Shown here piece by piece: positions 1-9,131 of a stretch of DNA of 64,000 nucleotides. Source of the DNA: Betaproteobacteria bacterium (GTDB lineage: Bacteria > Pseudomonadota > Gammaproteobacteria > Burkholderiales > Usitatibacteraceae); contig JADJEZ010000004.1 of the NCBI GenBank assembly GCA_016708825.1, positions 62,001 to 126,000 on the forward strand, in the 5' to 3' direction. The notes under the pieces are model-generated. The model saw only the letters and a list, made by a program, of their open reading frames with translations. It was not told where the DNA came from and made no database searches. A program made the position numbers and the translations under genes. Each line of letters begins with the position of its first letter. Position 1 is the stretch's first letter.

Positions 1-1641
1 CCCGCCGCTTTCCTACGACTACCTGGCGCGTCCCATCAAGTTGATCCCGAACACGCTCGTCTCGATGCCGGAAGTGACGGAGAACGGGACGCTCTACACG
101 ATGCGCGTGAAACCCGGGATCTTCTTCGCGGACGATGCGGCGTTCAAGGGGGCGAGGCGCGAACTCACCGCCGAGGACTACGTCTATTCCATCAAGCGGC
201 TCTTCGATCCGCGCCGCAAGTCCCCCAACCTGTACCTCTTCGAGGGCCAGATCGTCGGCATGGACGAGGTGCTGGCCGCCGCGCGGAAGAACAACCGGAT
301 GGACTACGACGCCGCGGCCGAGGGCCTGCGGGCGCTGGACCGCTTCACGTTTCAGATCCGGCTGAAGCAGCCCAACTACAACTTCCTCTACTACCTCGCC
401 TACTGCAACGTGACCTGCGCAGTCGCCCGCGAGGTCGTCGAGCACTACGGCGACCGCGTGGCCGAGCACCCGGTGGGCACCGGCCCCTTCCGCCTCGAGT
501 TCTGGAAGCGCTCCTCGAAGATGGTCTTCGAGGCCAACCCGAACTACCGCGAGGAGTACTACGACGGCACGCCCGCCGAGGACGACGCCACCGCCCAGGC
601 GATACTCGCCCGTCTCAAGGGCAAGCGCCTGCCGATGGTGGGCAAGGTGGAGGTCTACGTGATCGAGGAGCCGCAGCCGCGCTGGCTCGCCTTCCTGAAC
701 AACGAACTCGACTTCCTCGAGCGCGTGCCCAACGACTTCGCCAACGTGGCCACGCCCAACAACCAGCTCGCGGCGAACCTGAGGAAGCGCGGCGTGACGA
801 TGGAGCGCACGCCGGGCATGGAACTCACGTACTCGTACTTCGGGATGAAGGACCCGGTGGTCGGCGGCTACGAGCCGGAGAAGGTGGCGCTTCGAAGGGC
901 GATCGTGCTGGGCCAGGACGTCGGGACGGAGATCCGCATCCCGCGCAAGAACCAGGCGATCGCGGCCCACAGCCCCATCGGGCCCGGTGCGCTGGGCTAC
1001 GACCCGCATTTCCGCTCCACCGCCACGGAGTACAACCCGGCCAAGGCGAAGGCGCTGCTCGACATGTACGGCTACCTCGACTGCGATGCGGACGGCTGGC
1101 GCGACCTCCCGCGCGCCAGCGGCAACGGGAGTGCAAGCCCTTCACGGTGGAGTACGCCTCCGCACCGGGCGCGCAGCAGAAGCCGCTCGACGAGAACTGG
1201 AAGAAGAACATGGACGCCATCGGCATCAACATGACGTTCAAGAAGGCCAAGTGGCCCGATCTCCTCAAGGAGAGCAAGGCGGGCAAGCTGCAGATGTGGG
1301 GCCTTGGATGGAGCGCGGCCATCCCGGACGCGGATTCCTTCTTCGTGATGCTCTACGGGCCCAACGCCGGGCAGGCCAACCATTCGCGCTTCAGCAGGCC
1401 GGAGTTCGACCGCCTCTACGAGGAGGCCAAGCGCCTGCCGGACGGCCCGGAGCGCAATGCGATCTACCGCGAGATGAACCGGCTTTTCCTCGTCTACGCG
1501 CCCTGGCGCCTTGGCGTGCACCGCATCTACACGGACCTCTCGCAGCCCTGGACCGTCGGCTTCAAGCGCCACCCCGTGATGCGGGCGTTCTGGAAGCAGA
1601 TCGACATCGATCTTCCCGTGCTCGCGACTGCGAGTCGGTAG
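1..1641 (+). CDS. ABC transporter substrate-binding protein, family 5 (first of three; 5' partial, frameshifted)
   Basis: Periplasmic peptide-binding protein of an ABC importer (SBP family 5, YejA/OppA-like). The window opens inside the gene, so the signal peptide is missing. The recognisable family pattern is present: PLSYDYLARP near the start, VGTGPF about one third in, and a C-terminal part with YAPWRLGVHRIY. The frame changes in the G run at 1127-1129: one extra G gives ...GNGECKPFTVEYA, matching the two downstream paralogues. I therefore treat it as one gene with a probable sequencing deletion. It is followed 8 bases later by a second paralogue. Confidence 0.85.
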   Translation, partial: PAAFLRLPGASHQVDPEHARLDAGSDGERDALHDARETRDLLRGRCGVQGGEARTHRRGLRLFHQAALRSAPQVPQPVPLRGPDRRHGRGAGRRAEEQPDGLRRRGRGPAGAGPLHVSDPAEAAQLQLPLLPRLLQRDLRSRPRGRRALRRPRGRAPGGHRPLPPRVLEALLEDGLRGQPELPRGVLRRHARRGRRHRPGDTRPSQGQAPADGGQGGGLRDRGAAAALARLPEQRTRLPRARAQRLRQRGHAQQPARGEPEEARRDDGAHAGHGTHVLVLRDEGPGGRRLRAGEGGASKGDRAGPGRRDGDPHPAQEPGDRGPQPHRARCAGLRPAFPLHRHGVQPGQGEGAARHVRLPRLRCGRLARPPARQRQRECKPFTVEYASAPGAQQKPLDENWKKNMDAIGINMTFKKAKWPDLLKESKAGKLQMWGLGWSAAIPDADSFFVMLYGPNAGQANHSRFSRPEFDRLYEEAKRLPDGPERNAIYREMNRLFLVYAPWRLGVHRIYTDLSQPWTVGFKRHPVMRAFWKQIDIDLPVLATASR

Positions 1642-1649
1642 GCGGCCCG

Positions 1650-3459
1650 ATGCATCTCGCCGCCACCGTGGGCTTCGGCTCGACCGCCGCTGCGCTCGTA
1701 GTCGCGGCCCTCGCGTTCGCGCTGCCGGCCGCGGCCGCCCCGCTGAAGGTCCTGCGCGTCCCGTTCCTGATCGCGGAGACCAACTTCGACCCCGCCTTCG
1801 CCTCGGACACCTACTCCTTCACCGTGATCGACGAGATCCTCGAGCCGCCGCTCACCTACGACATGCTCGCGCGGCCCTACAAGTTGAAGCCCCAGACAGC
1901 CGAGGCGATGCCGGAGGTCACCGAGGGAGGGCGCGTCTACACCATCCGGTTGAAGCAAGGGCATCTACTTCACGGATGACCCCGCCTTCGGGGGGCGGCG
2001 CCGCGAACTCGTCGCCAAGGACTACGAGTTCGCCATCAAGCGCCTGATAGACCCCGCCATCCGCTCGCCGAACGCCTGGATGGTCGAGGGCCGAATCGAC
2101 GGAATCGACGAAGCCGCGGCCGCCGCCAAGAAGGCGGGACGCCTGGACTACGACCTGCCTATCCGCGGCATCGAGACACCGGAACGCCATACGCTGCGCA
2201 TCCGGCTGGCCAAGCCCGACTACAACTTCATCTACATCCTCGCGATGGCAACGCTCGGCGCGCAGGCGCGCGAGGTCGCGGAGCGCTACGGCTCCGACAT
2301 CGGCTCCCACCCGGTGGGCACGGGCCCCTACGTCCTGAAGGAGTGGAAGCGCTCCTCGAGGATCGTACTCGAGCGCAATCCGGGTTTTCGCGAGGTGTAC
2401 TACGAGGCCGAGCCGCCGGCCGACGATCCCGTCTCCCAGCGCCTGTACCGGGAGATGAAGGGCAAGCGCATCCCCCAGGTCGACCGCGTGGAGATTTCCG
2501 TGATCGAGGAATCGCAGCCGCGCTGGCTCGCCTTCCTCAACGGGGAACTCGACTGGGTGAACCTCCCCTACGAGTTCAAGAGCATGGCGCTGCCGAACGA
2601 ACGGCCTGCACCGTGGCTCGCGAAGAAGGGCGTGCAGTACATCCCCGGCGTCGACATCGACGTGAGCTACATGTACTGGAACATGCGCGATCCGGTCTGG
2701 GGCGGCTACACGCCGGAGCGCATCGCGCTTCGCCGGGCGATGAGCCTCGCGTACAACATGGACGAGGAGATCTTCCTCGTGCGCAACGGTGCCGCGATCG
2801 AGGCGCACTCGCCCCTGCCGCCGGGCGTCCTCGGGTACGACCCGGACTTCCACCTGGGCCCGTCCTATGACCCGGCGCGCGCGAAGGCGCTGCTGGACAT
2901 GTTCGACTACCTCGACCGCGACGCGGACGGCTGGCGCGAGCAGCCCGACGGCAAGCCGCTCGTCTTCACCTACGCCACGGGCCCCTCGCAGCTCGAGCGC
3001 CTCTTCACCCAGCTCTGGAAGAAGAACATCGAGGCGATCGGCATCCGGGTCGAGGTGCTGGTCGAGAAATGGCCCGACCTGAGGAAGAAGTCGAAGCTCG
3101 GCAAGCTCTCCAACTGGCACCTCGCGTGGAACTACGACTACCCGGACGCGGAAAACGGTCTGCAGCTCCTCTACGGGCCGAATTGCGGCTCGTCCAACGA
3201 CGGCTGCTTCCAGCTCGCGGCCTACGACCGGCTCTACGAGCAGGCCGCAGCACTCCCACCCGGCCCGGAGCGCACCCGCGTCTACGGGGAGATGGTCCGG
3301 CTCATCGCGGCCTACGCCCCCTGGAAGTCCTTCGTCCACCGCAAGCGCGACCAGATGATCCAGCCCTGGGTGCTGGGCTGGCGCAAGCACAACTTCCTGC
3401 ACGACGCCTACCGCTACGTCGACATCGACCTGGACCTCCGGGCGAAACACCTCGAGTGA
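1650..3459 (+). CDS. ABC transporter substrate-binding protein, family 5 (second of three; frameshifted)
   Basis: Second paralogous extracellular solute-binding protein, about 602 aa. The ATG at 1650 is followed by a hydrophobic Sec signal peptide ending in alanine-rich sequence (ALPAAAAP). The mature part carries PPLTYDMLARP and, further on, HPVGTGPYVLKEW, typical of dipeptide/oligopeptide binding proteins. The frame breaks in the GGG at 1959-1961: with one G removed the sequence reads LKQGIYFTDDPAF, as in the third copy. Ligand is probably a peptide, but binding specificity cannot be read from sequence. It lies directly between two close paralogues in the same orientation. Confidence 0.87.
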
Positions 3460-3503
3460 ACGCGACCCGCGCCCGCCCGGTCGTTCCGCGCGCCCCAAGC
3501 CGA

Positions 3504-3509
3504 TATAAT
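3504..3509 (+). promoter_or_regulatory. Consensus -10 box upstream of third substrate-binding protein
   Basis: TATAAT, a perfect sigma-70 -10 hexamer, lies 35 bases before the ATG at 3545 in an 85-base gap. It suggests that the third binding protein and the permease/ATPase genes have a promoter of their own. The flanking string TATAATTCGCG recurs upstream of the cytochrome c genes at 20859. No clear -35 box can be assigned. Confidence 0.5.
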
Positions 3510-3544
3510 TCGCGATTTGCCCGCCTCCGAAAGCCCCTCGCCTG

Positions 3545-5353
3545 ATGCGCCGACTTGCCCTCCTTGCCGCCTTCCTCGCCAGCGCGCTCCTCGCCGCGGC
3601 GCCGGCGGGCGCGGCGGTGGAACGCAAGGTGCTCCGGATGGCGTTCCGGACGGCGGAGACGGGGTTCGACCCGCAGCGCATCTTCGACCGCTATTCCGTC
3701 GGGATCTGCGAGAACCTCTTCGAGCCGCTCCTCACCTACGACTACCTCGCCCGGCCCGTGCGCCTGGTGCCCCTGGTCGCCGAGGCGATCCCCGAAGCGG
3801 AGGAGGGCGGCACGCGCTACACCTTCCGCATCCGGCCAGGCATCCTCTTCGCCGAGGACCCCGCCTTCAAGGGGCAGCGGCGCGAGCTGGTCGCCCGCGA
3901 CATCGAATACTCGATCAAGCGGTTCCGCGACCCGAAGTACGCGAGCCCCTACGAGTGGCTCTTCGAGAACAAGCTCGTGGGGCTCGACGAGCTGGCAGAG
4001 GCCGCGAAGAAGCAAGGCGGGCGCTTCGACTACGACACGAGGATCCGCGGGCTCGAGGTCCGCGACGAATACACCATCAGCTTCAAGCTGAAGGAGCCCG
4101 ACTACAACTTCCTCTACGTGCTCGCGATGCCCAACGTGGTCCCCGTGGCGCGGGAGGTCATCGAGGCTTACGGCGACGACACCATGGCGCACCCGGTGGG
4201 CACGGGCCCCTTCGTGCTGAAGGACTGGGTGCGCCGCTCCAAGATCGTGCTGGAACGCAACCCGAACCACCGCGGCTACGAGCTCGACACGCGGTATGCG
4301 GACCCTTCGGACGAGTGGGACCGCAGGGCGATCGAGGCCCTGCGTGGCAAGCGCTTTCCGTTGCTCGACCGCGTCGAGATCTACCCCATCGAGGAGGAGC
4401 AGCCGCGCTTCCTCGCATTCGTCAATCGCGAGCACGATCTCCTGGACGAGACGCCCTTCGAGTTCATCGACCAGGTGCTTCCCAACGGCAGGCTCGCCCC
4501 GGGCCTCGCGCGGCAGGGCGTGATGGTGTTTCGCGAGGAGCAGCCCGAGATCACCTACGACGTCTTCAACCTGGACGACGCGGTCGTGGGCGGCTACACC
4601 CCCGAGCGGGTCGCACTGCGCCGCGCGATGGTCCTCGCCCACGACCGCGACCAGGAGATCGGCATCGTGAGGAAGGGCCAGGCCCTCGCCGCCCAGAGCC
4701 CGGTGCCGCCCGGGGTGGTCGGCTTCGACCCCGCGTTCCGCGCGGCCCAGCAGGATTTCGATCCCGCGCGCGCCAAGGCGCTGCTCGACATGTTCGGCTA
4801 CGCGGACCGCAACGGCGACGGCTGGCGCGAACGCCCCGACGGCCGCCCGCTCGTCGTCGACTACAAATACAATTCCGGCAACCAGTCCAACCGCCAGCTG
4901 GCCGAGCTGTGGTCGAAGTCCATGGCCGCCATCGGCATCCGCATGGAGGCGCAGGCGGTGCAGTTCGCCGACCTCCTGAACGACAAGCGCGTGGGCAAGT
5001 TCCAGATGGCCGGCTCCGCCTGGATCGCGGACTACCCGGACGCGCAGAACTTCCTCCAGCTCCTCTACGGGCCGAACACCGGCCAGTCGAACGAGGCCCG
5101 ATTCAAGCTGGCGGAGTTCGACCGGCTCTACCTCGGCTCGCAGGCCGTGCCGGACAGCCCGGAACGCAACGCGCTCTATCGCGACATGAACCGGCTCCTC
5201 CTCGCCTACGCGCCGTGGCGCCTCGGCGTGCACCGCATCTTCAATCACCTGCAGTACCCGTGGGTGAAGGGCTACAAGAAGCACCCCATCCTCTACACCA
5301 ACTTCAAGTACCTGGACCTCGACGTCGCCGCCCGGCAGGCGGCGATGCGCTAG
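3545..5353 (+). CDS. ABC transporter substrate-binding protein, family 5 (third of three; intact)
   Basis: Intact 602-aa periplasmic binding protein with a clear Sec signal peptide (MRRLALLAAFLASALLAAAP, then AGA). Domain order is that of SBP family 5: an N-terminal lobe with PLLTYDYLARP, a central HPVGTGPFVLKDW, and a C-terminal lobe with APWRLGVHRIF. It is the only copy without a frame break and the one adjacent to the permease genes (29 bases upstream), so it is probably the principal receptor of the transporter. Length matches YejA-type proteins (about 600 aa) better than the shorter DppA/OppA. Confidence 0.92.
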   Translation: MRRLALLAAFLASALLAAAPAGAAVERKVLRMAFRTAETGFDPQRIFDRYSVGICENLFEPLLTYDYLARPVRLVPLVAEAIPEAEEGGTRYTFRIRPGILFAEDPAFKGQRRELVARDIEYSIKRFRDPKYASPYEWLFENKLVGLDELAEAAKKQGGRFDYDTRIRGLEVRDEYTISFKLKEPDYNFLYVLAMPNVVPVAREVIEAYGDDTMAHPVGTGPFVLKDWVRRSKIVLERNPNHRGYELDTRYADPSDEWDRRAIEALRGKRFPLLDRVEIYPIEEEQPRFLAFVNREHDLLDETPFEFIDQVLPNGRLAPGLARQGVMVFREEQPEITYDVFNLDDAVVGGYTPERVALRRAMVLAHDRDQEIGIVRKGQALAAQSPVPPGVVGFDPAFRAAQQDFDPARAKALLDMFGYADRNGDGWRERPDGRPLVVDYKYNSGNQSNRQLAELWSKSMAAIGIRMEAQAVQFADLLNDKRVGKFQMAGSAWIADYPDAQNFLQLLYGPNTGQSNEARFKLAEFDRLYLGSQAVPDSPERNALYRDMNRLLLAYAPWRLGVHRIFNHLQYPWVKGYKKHPILYTNFKYLDLDVAARQAAMR

Positions 5354-5382
5354 ACCGAAGCGAACGCGAAGGAGATGCCAGC

Positions 5383-6321
5383 GTGACCGCATACGTAATC
5401 CGACGAATGTGGCAGATGATCCCGACGCTCGCCGGCGTGATCCTGCTGATGTTCTTCCTGTTCAACTGGGTGGGCGGCGACCCCGCGCAGGTCCTGGCGG
5501 GCAAGATCTCCAACCCCGAGCAGATCGCCAACATCCGCCGCCAGCTCGGCGTGGACCAGCCCTACTGGTACCAGCTCTGGGTGTTCGTGCAGCAGGTGTT
5601 CACCTTCGACTTCGGGCGCAGCTGGTCCACGAACGAGGAGGTCTCGCGCATCCTCCTCACGCGCGTGGGCCCCACGCTCACGATCATGGTGCCGGTGCTC
5701 ATCATCGAGACGGTCCTCGCCGTGGTCTTCGCGATCATGGTCGCCTACGTGCGCGGCAGCCTCACGGACCGCTCCATCATGGTGATCTGCACGACCGCCA
5801 TGTCGATCAGCTTCCTCGTCTACATCATCGTCGGGCAGTGGCTCTTCGGCTTCATCCTCGGCTGGTTCCCGGTGCAGGGCTGGAGCGAGAGCTACTGGAG
5901 GAACCTCACCAACTACGCGCCGCTGCCGATCATGCTGGCGATCTTCGTGGGGCTCGCTCCGCAGCTTCGCCTCTACCGGTCCTTCTTCCTGGAGGAGATC
6001 AACCAGGACTACGTGCGCACGGCGCGCGCCAAGGGCCTGCCGGAGAAGAAGGTGATGATGAAGCACGTGCTGCGCAACGCCCTCATCCCCATCCTCACCA
6101 ACGTCGGCATCTACCTGCCGAGCGTCTTCGTGGGCTCCTTCCTGCTGGAGGTGTTCTTCTCGATCCCGGGGCTGGGCCGCGAGATCGTGACGGCGGTGAA
6201 CCGCAGCGATTTCCCGGTGATCAAGGCGGTGACCGTGTACCTCGCGGTGCTCACCATGATCGTGAACCTGCTGGTCGACGTGATGTACAAGCTCGTCGAC
6301 CCGCGCGTGTCGTTCAAATAG
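5383..6321 (+). CDS. yejB: Peptide ABC transporter permease (YejB/DppB type)
   Basis: Inner-membrane permease subunit, 312 aa. The GTG start at 5383 is chosen because a GGAG Shine-Dalgarno sits 8 bases upstream and the ATG just before it runs into a stop. The N-terminus has the family opening YVIRRMWQMIPTLAGV. Six or so hydrophobic helices follow, and the C-terminal cytoplasmic loop carries the ATPase-docking EAA-type sequence (RTARAKGLPEKKV...HVLRNALIPI). It forms the channel with the next permease. It is somewhat shorter than E. coli YejB (about 364 aa), so the symbol is by analogy. Confidence 0.85.
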   Translation: MTAYVIRRMWQMIPTLAGVILLMFFLFNWVGGDPAQVLAGKISNPEQIANIRRQLGVDQPYWYQLWVFVQQVFTFDFGRSWSTNEEVSRILLTRVGPTLTIMVPVLIIETVLAVVFAIMVAYVRGSLTDRSIMVICTTAMSISFLVYIIVGQWLFGFILGWFPVQGWSESYWRNLTNYAPLPIMLAIFVGLAPQLRLYRSFFLEEINQDYVRTARAKGLPEKKVMMKHVLRNALIPILTNVGIYLPSVFVGSFLLEVFFSIPGLGREIVTAVNRSDFPVIKAVTVYLAVLTMIVNLLVDVMYKLVDPRVSFK

Positions 6322-6330
6322 GGGCCAGAC

Positions 6331-7382
6331 ATGAGCGCCGTACTTCCCGAAAACGCACGGCCCGCGAGGCAGGAATCGCCGGGCCTCTGGATGCTCGCCT
6401 GGCGTCGCCTGCTGGACGATCGCGTGGGCGTGGCCTGCCTCACGGTCGTCGCCGTCTACCTCGCGATGATGCTCGCGTCCTTCACGGGCCTCGTCGCCGG
6501 CGACTGGAACAAGGAAAGGGCGTCTCCTACGCCAATCCCGCGTTCCTCGCGGGCGCGGAGAACCTCGAGGCGAGAGAGGTCACCGCCAAGGACGTCACGT
6601 CGCGTGCCAAGCCCGTGGACCTCTCGGACATCGATCCGCTGGCGCCCCGTTACAAGGAGTGGGAGGAGCGCGCGGCGAAGATCGCGGTGACGGAGACCAA
6701 GCGCGCGGAGTCGCTCCCGTTCGGCGGCGACAAGTGGGGCCGCGACGTGCTCGCCAAGGCGGTCAAGGGCTCCGAGGTGTCGATCTTCGTGGGCCTCACG
6801 GCCGCGCTCTTCGCCACCCTCATCGGCACGGTGCTCGGCGCGATGGCGGGCTACTGGGGCGGGAAGGTGAACGACTTCCTCGAGTGGTTCTACAACATCT
6901 TCACCTCGATCCCGTACATCCTGCTGATCCTCGCCTTCGCGGCGGTGTTCAAGCGGGGGCTGGACACGATCATCGTCATCCTCGCGCTCACCGGCTGGAC
7001 GGGCATCTACCGGCTGGTGCGCGCGGAGTACATCAAGCAGTGCGGCCGGGAGTACGTGATGGCGGCGCAGGCGATCGGCGCCTCGCACCTGTCGCGCATG
7101 TTCATCCACATCCTGCCGAACGCGAGCCACGTGATCCTGGTGCAGCTCTCGCAGCACGTGGTGGGGTTCATCAAGGCCGAGGTGATCCTTTCCTTCCTGG
7201 GGCTGGGCGTGCCGGTGGACATGGTCTCCTGGGGCACGATGCTCGCGGAGGCGCAGAACGAGCTGGTGATCGGCAAGTGGTGGCAGCTCTTCGCGGCGGG
7301 CGCGAGCATGGCGATCCTCGTGACCGCCTTCTCGATGCTCACCGACAGCCTGCGCGATGCGCTGGATCCGAAGCTCAAGTGA
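6331..7382 (+). CDS. yejE: Peptide ABC transporter permease (YejE/DppC type; frameshifted)
   Basis: Second inner-membrane permease, about 350 aa, starting 9 bases after yejB. An N-terminal helix (VGVACLTVVAVYLAMML) is followed by a long periplasmic insert, as in YejE, then the permease domain with the EAA loop (REYVMAAQAIGASHLSRM). The frame breaks at the A run 6515-6517: one added A gives GDWNKEKGVSYANPAF and joins the two halves. The C-terminus ends in DSLRDALDPKLK, typical of DppC-family proteins. Confidence 0.85.
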
Positions 7383-7398
7383 ACCGGGGACGACGAGC

Positions 7399-9099
7399 AT
7401 GACGAACGAAGAAAAGCTCCTGCATATCCAGGACCTGCGCGTCACCTTCCGCGTCGACAAGCACTCCACTTTCGAGGCCGTGAAGGGGATCTCCTTCGAC
7501 ATCCCGACGCACCGGATCGTGGCCCTCGTGGGGGAGTCCGGCAGCGGCAAGTCCGTCTCCGCGATGTCGATCCTGGGCCTGCTCCCGGAGAACGCGATCG
7601 TGCCCGCGTCGAGTCGCATCCTCTACGGGGGCGCGGATCTCCTCAAGGCCTCGCAGGAGCGCCTGCAGGACATTCGCGGCAAGGACATCTCGGTGATCTT
7701 CCAGGAGCCGATGACGTCGCTCAACCCGGTGTTCCCGGTCGGCGAGCAGATCGGCGAGGTGCTCCGGCTGCACATGGGCCTCGCGCCCAGGGCGGCGGCG
7801 GAGCGCGCCGTGGCGCTGCTCGCGGAGGTGGGCATCCCGGGGCCGAAGCTGCGCGCGCGAAGCTTTCCCCACGAACTCTCCGGCGGCCAGCAGCAGCGCG
7901 TGATGATCGCCATGGCGATCGCCTGCGAGCCCAAGCTCCTGATCGCCGACGAGCCCACCACGGCGCTCGACGTCACCATCCAGAAGCAGATCCTCGAGCT
8001 CCTCGCGAAGCTCCAGGAGAAGCACCACATGTCCGTGCTGTTCATCACCCACGACCTCGGCGTGGTGGGGGAGATCGCGGACGAGGTGGTGGTGATGCAG
8101 AACGGGCTCATCCAGGAGCAGGGTCCCGTGCGCGACATCTTCGAGCGTCCGCAGCACCCCTATACCAAGGCGCTGCTCGCCTGCCGCCCGCGCCTGGACC
8201 GCCGGCCGATGCGCCTGCCGGTGATCGACGACTTCATGAAGGAAGGCGGGCTCGCGAACTACGACGAGCGCCCGCGCGGGGTGAAGGAGACGGACGCCGT
8301 GATCCTGGAGGCCAGGGGCCTCACCAAGACCTTCTTCCTCAAGGAAGGCCTCTTCGGCAAGCGCGCCGTGCCCGCCGTGAAGGACGTGAACTTCCGCCTC
8401 GCCAAGGGCAAGACCCTGGGCCTGGTGGGAGAGTCCGGCTCCGGAAAGACCACGGTGGGCCTCACGCTCATGCGGCTCCATGAGGCCACCGGCGGGGAGG
8501 TGCTGTTCGAGGGCAGGAACCTGCTCGCGCTCTCGGACAGCGAGATGATGGCCTACCGGCGGCGCATCCAGATCATCTTCCAGAACCCCTACGCTTCGCT
8601 CAACCCGCGCTTCACGGTCGGCAACATCCTCACCGAGCCGATGAAGATCCACGGCCTGGGCCGAGACCAGAAGGAGCGCGTCGAACTGGCCTTCGAGATG
8701 CTCCACCGCGTGGGGATGCCCGAGGACGCCTTCTACAAGTACCCGCACGAGTTCTCCGGCGGGCAGCGCCAGCGGATAGCGATCGCGCGCTGCCTCACGA
8801 TGAGGCCCGACGTGCTCATCTGCGACGAGTCGGTTTCGGCGCTGGACGTCTCGGTGCAGGCGCAGGTGCTGAACCTGCTGCAGGACCTCCAGGACGAGTT
8901 CAACCTCTCCTACATCTTCATCTCCCACGACCTCGCGGTCGTCAAGTACATCTCCGACGAGATCATGGTCATGAACGACGGCGAGATCGTCGAGATCGCG
9001 AACGCCGACGAGATCTACCTGAACCCCGCGCAGGACTACACCCGGAAGCTCCTCGCCTCGATTCCAAAAGGCTGGAACGCTTCCCGCGTCGCGGCCTGA
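7399..9099 (+). CDS. yejF: Peptide ABC transporter, fused double ATP-binding protein (YejF type)
   Basis: 566-aa cytoplasmic ATPase with two complete ABC domains in one chain. Domain 1 has Walker A GESGSGKS near residue 45, signature LSGGQQQR and Walker B LLIADEP. Domain 2 has GESGSGKT near residue 345, FSGGQRQR and VLICDES. Each domain ends with the Opp/Dpp-type C-terminal extension (HPYTKALLACRP; DYTRKLL). The fusion replaces separate DppD and DppF subunits. ATG at 7399 lies 16 bases after yejE and completes the importer operon. Confidence 0.92.
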   Translation: MTNEEKLLHIQDLRVTFRVDKHSTFEAVKGISFDIPTHRIVALVGESGSGKSVSAMSILGLLPENAIVPASSRILYGGADLLKASQERLQDIRGKDISVIFQEPMTSLNPVFPVGEQIGEVLRLHMGLAPRAAAERAVALLAEVGIPGPKLRARSFPHELSGGQQQRVMIAMAIACEPKLLIADEPTTALDVTIQKQILELLAKLQEKHHMSVLFITHDLGVVGEIADEVVVMQNGLIQEQGPVRDIFERPQHPYTKALLACRPRLDRRPMRLPVIDDFMKEGGLANYDERPRGVKETDAVILEARGLTKTFFLKEGLFGKRAVPAVKDVNFRLAKGKTLGLVGESGSGKTTVGLTLMRLHEATGGEVLFEGRNLLALSDSEMMAYRRRIQIIFQNPYASLNPRFTVGNILTEPMKIHGLGRDQKERVELAFEMLHRVGMPEDAFYKYPHEFSGGQRQRIAIARCLTMRPDVLICDESVSALDVSVQAQVLNLLQDLQDEFNLSYIFISHDLAVVKYISDEIMVMNDGEIVEIANADEIYLNPAQDYTRKLLASIPKGWNASRVAA

Positions 9100-9131
9100 A
9101 GCGGGCCGCGCCGACCGAAAGGACCGGACCC

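Noticed and set aside
1918..5392. Long minus-strand open frames (587 and 696 aa) opposite the binding-protein genes
   Set aside because: They mirror high-GC plus-strand genes, have unnatural composition rich in Arg/Val/Glu/Leu without domains, and overlap fully with well-supported genes.
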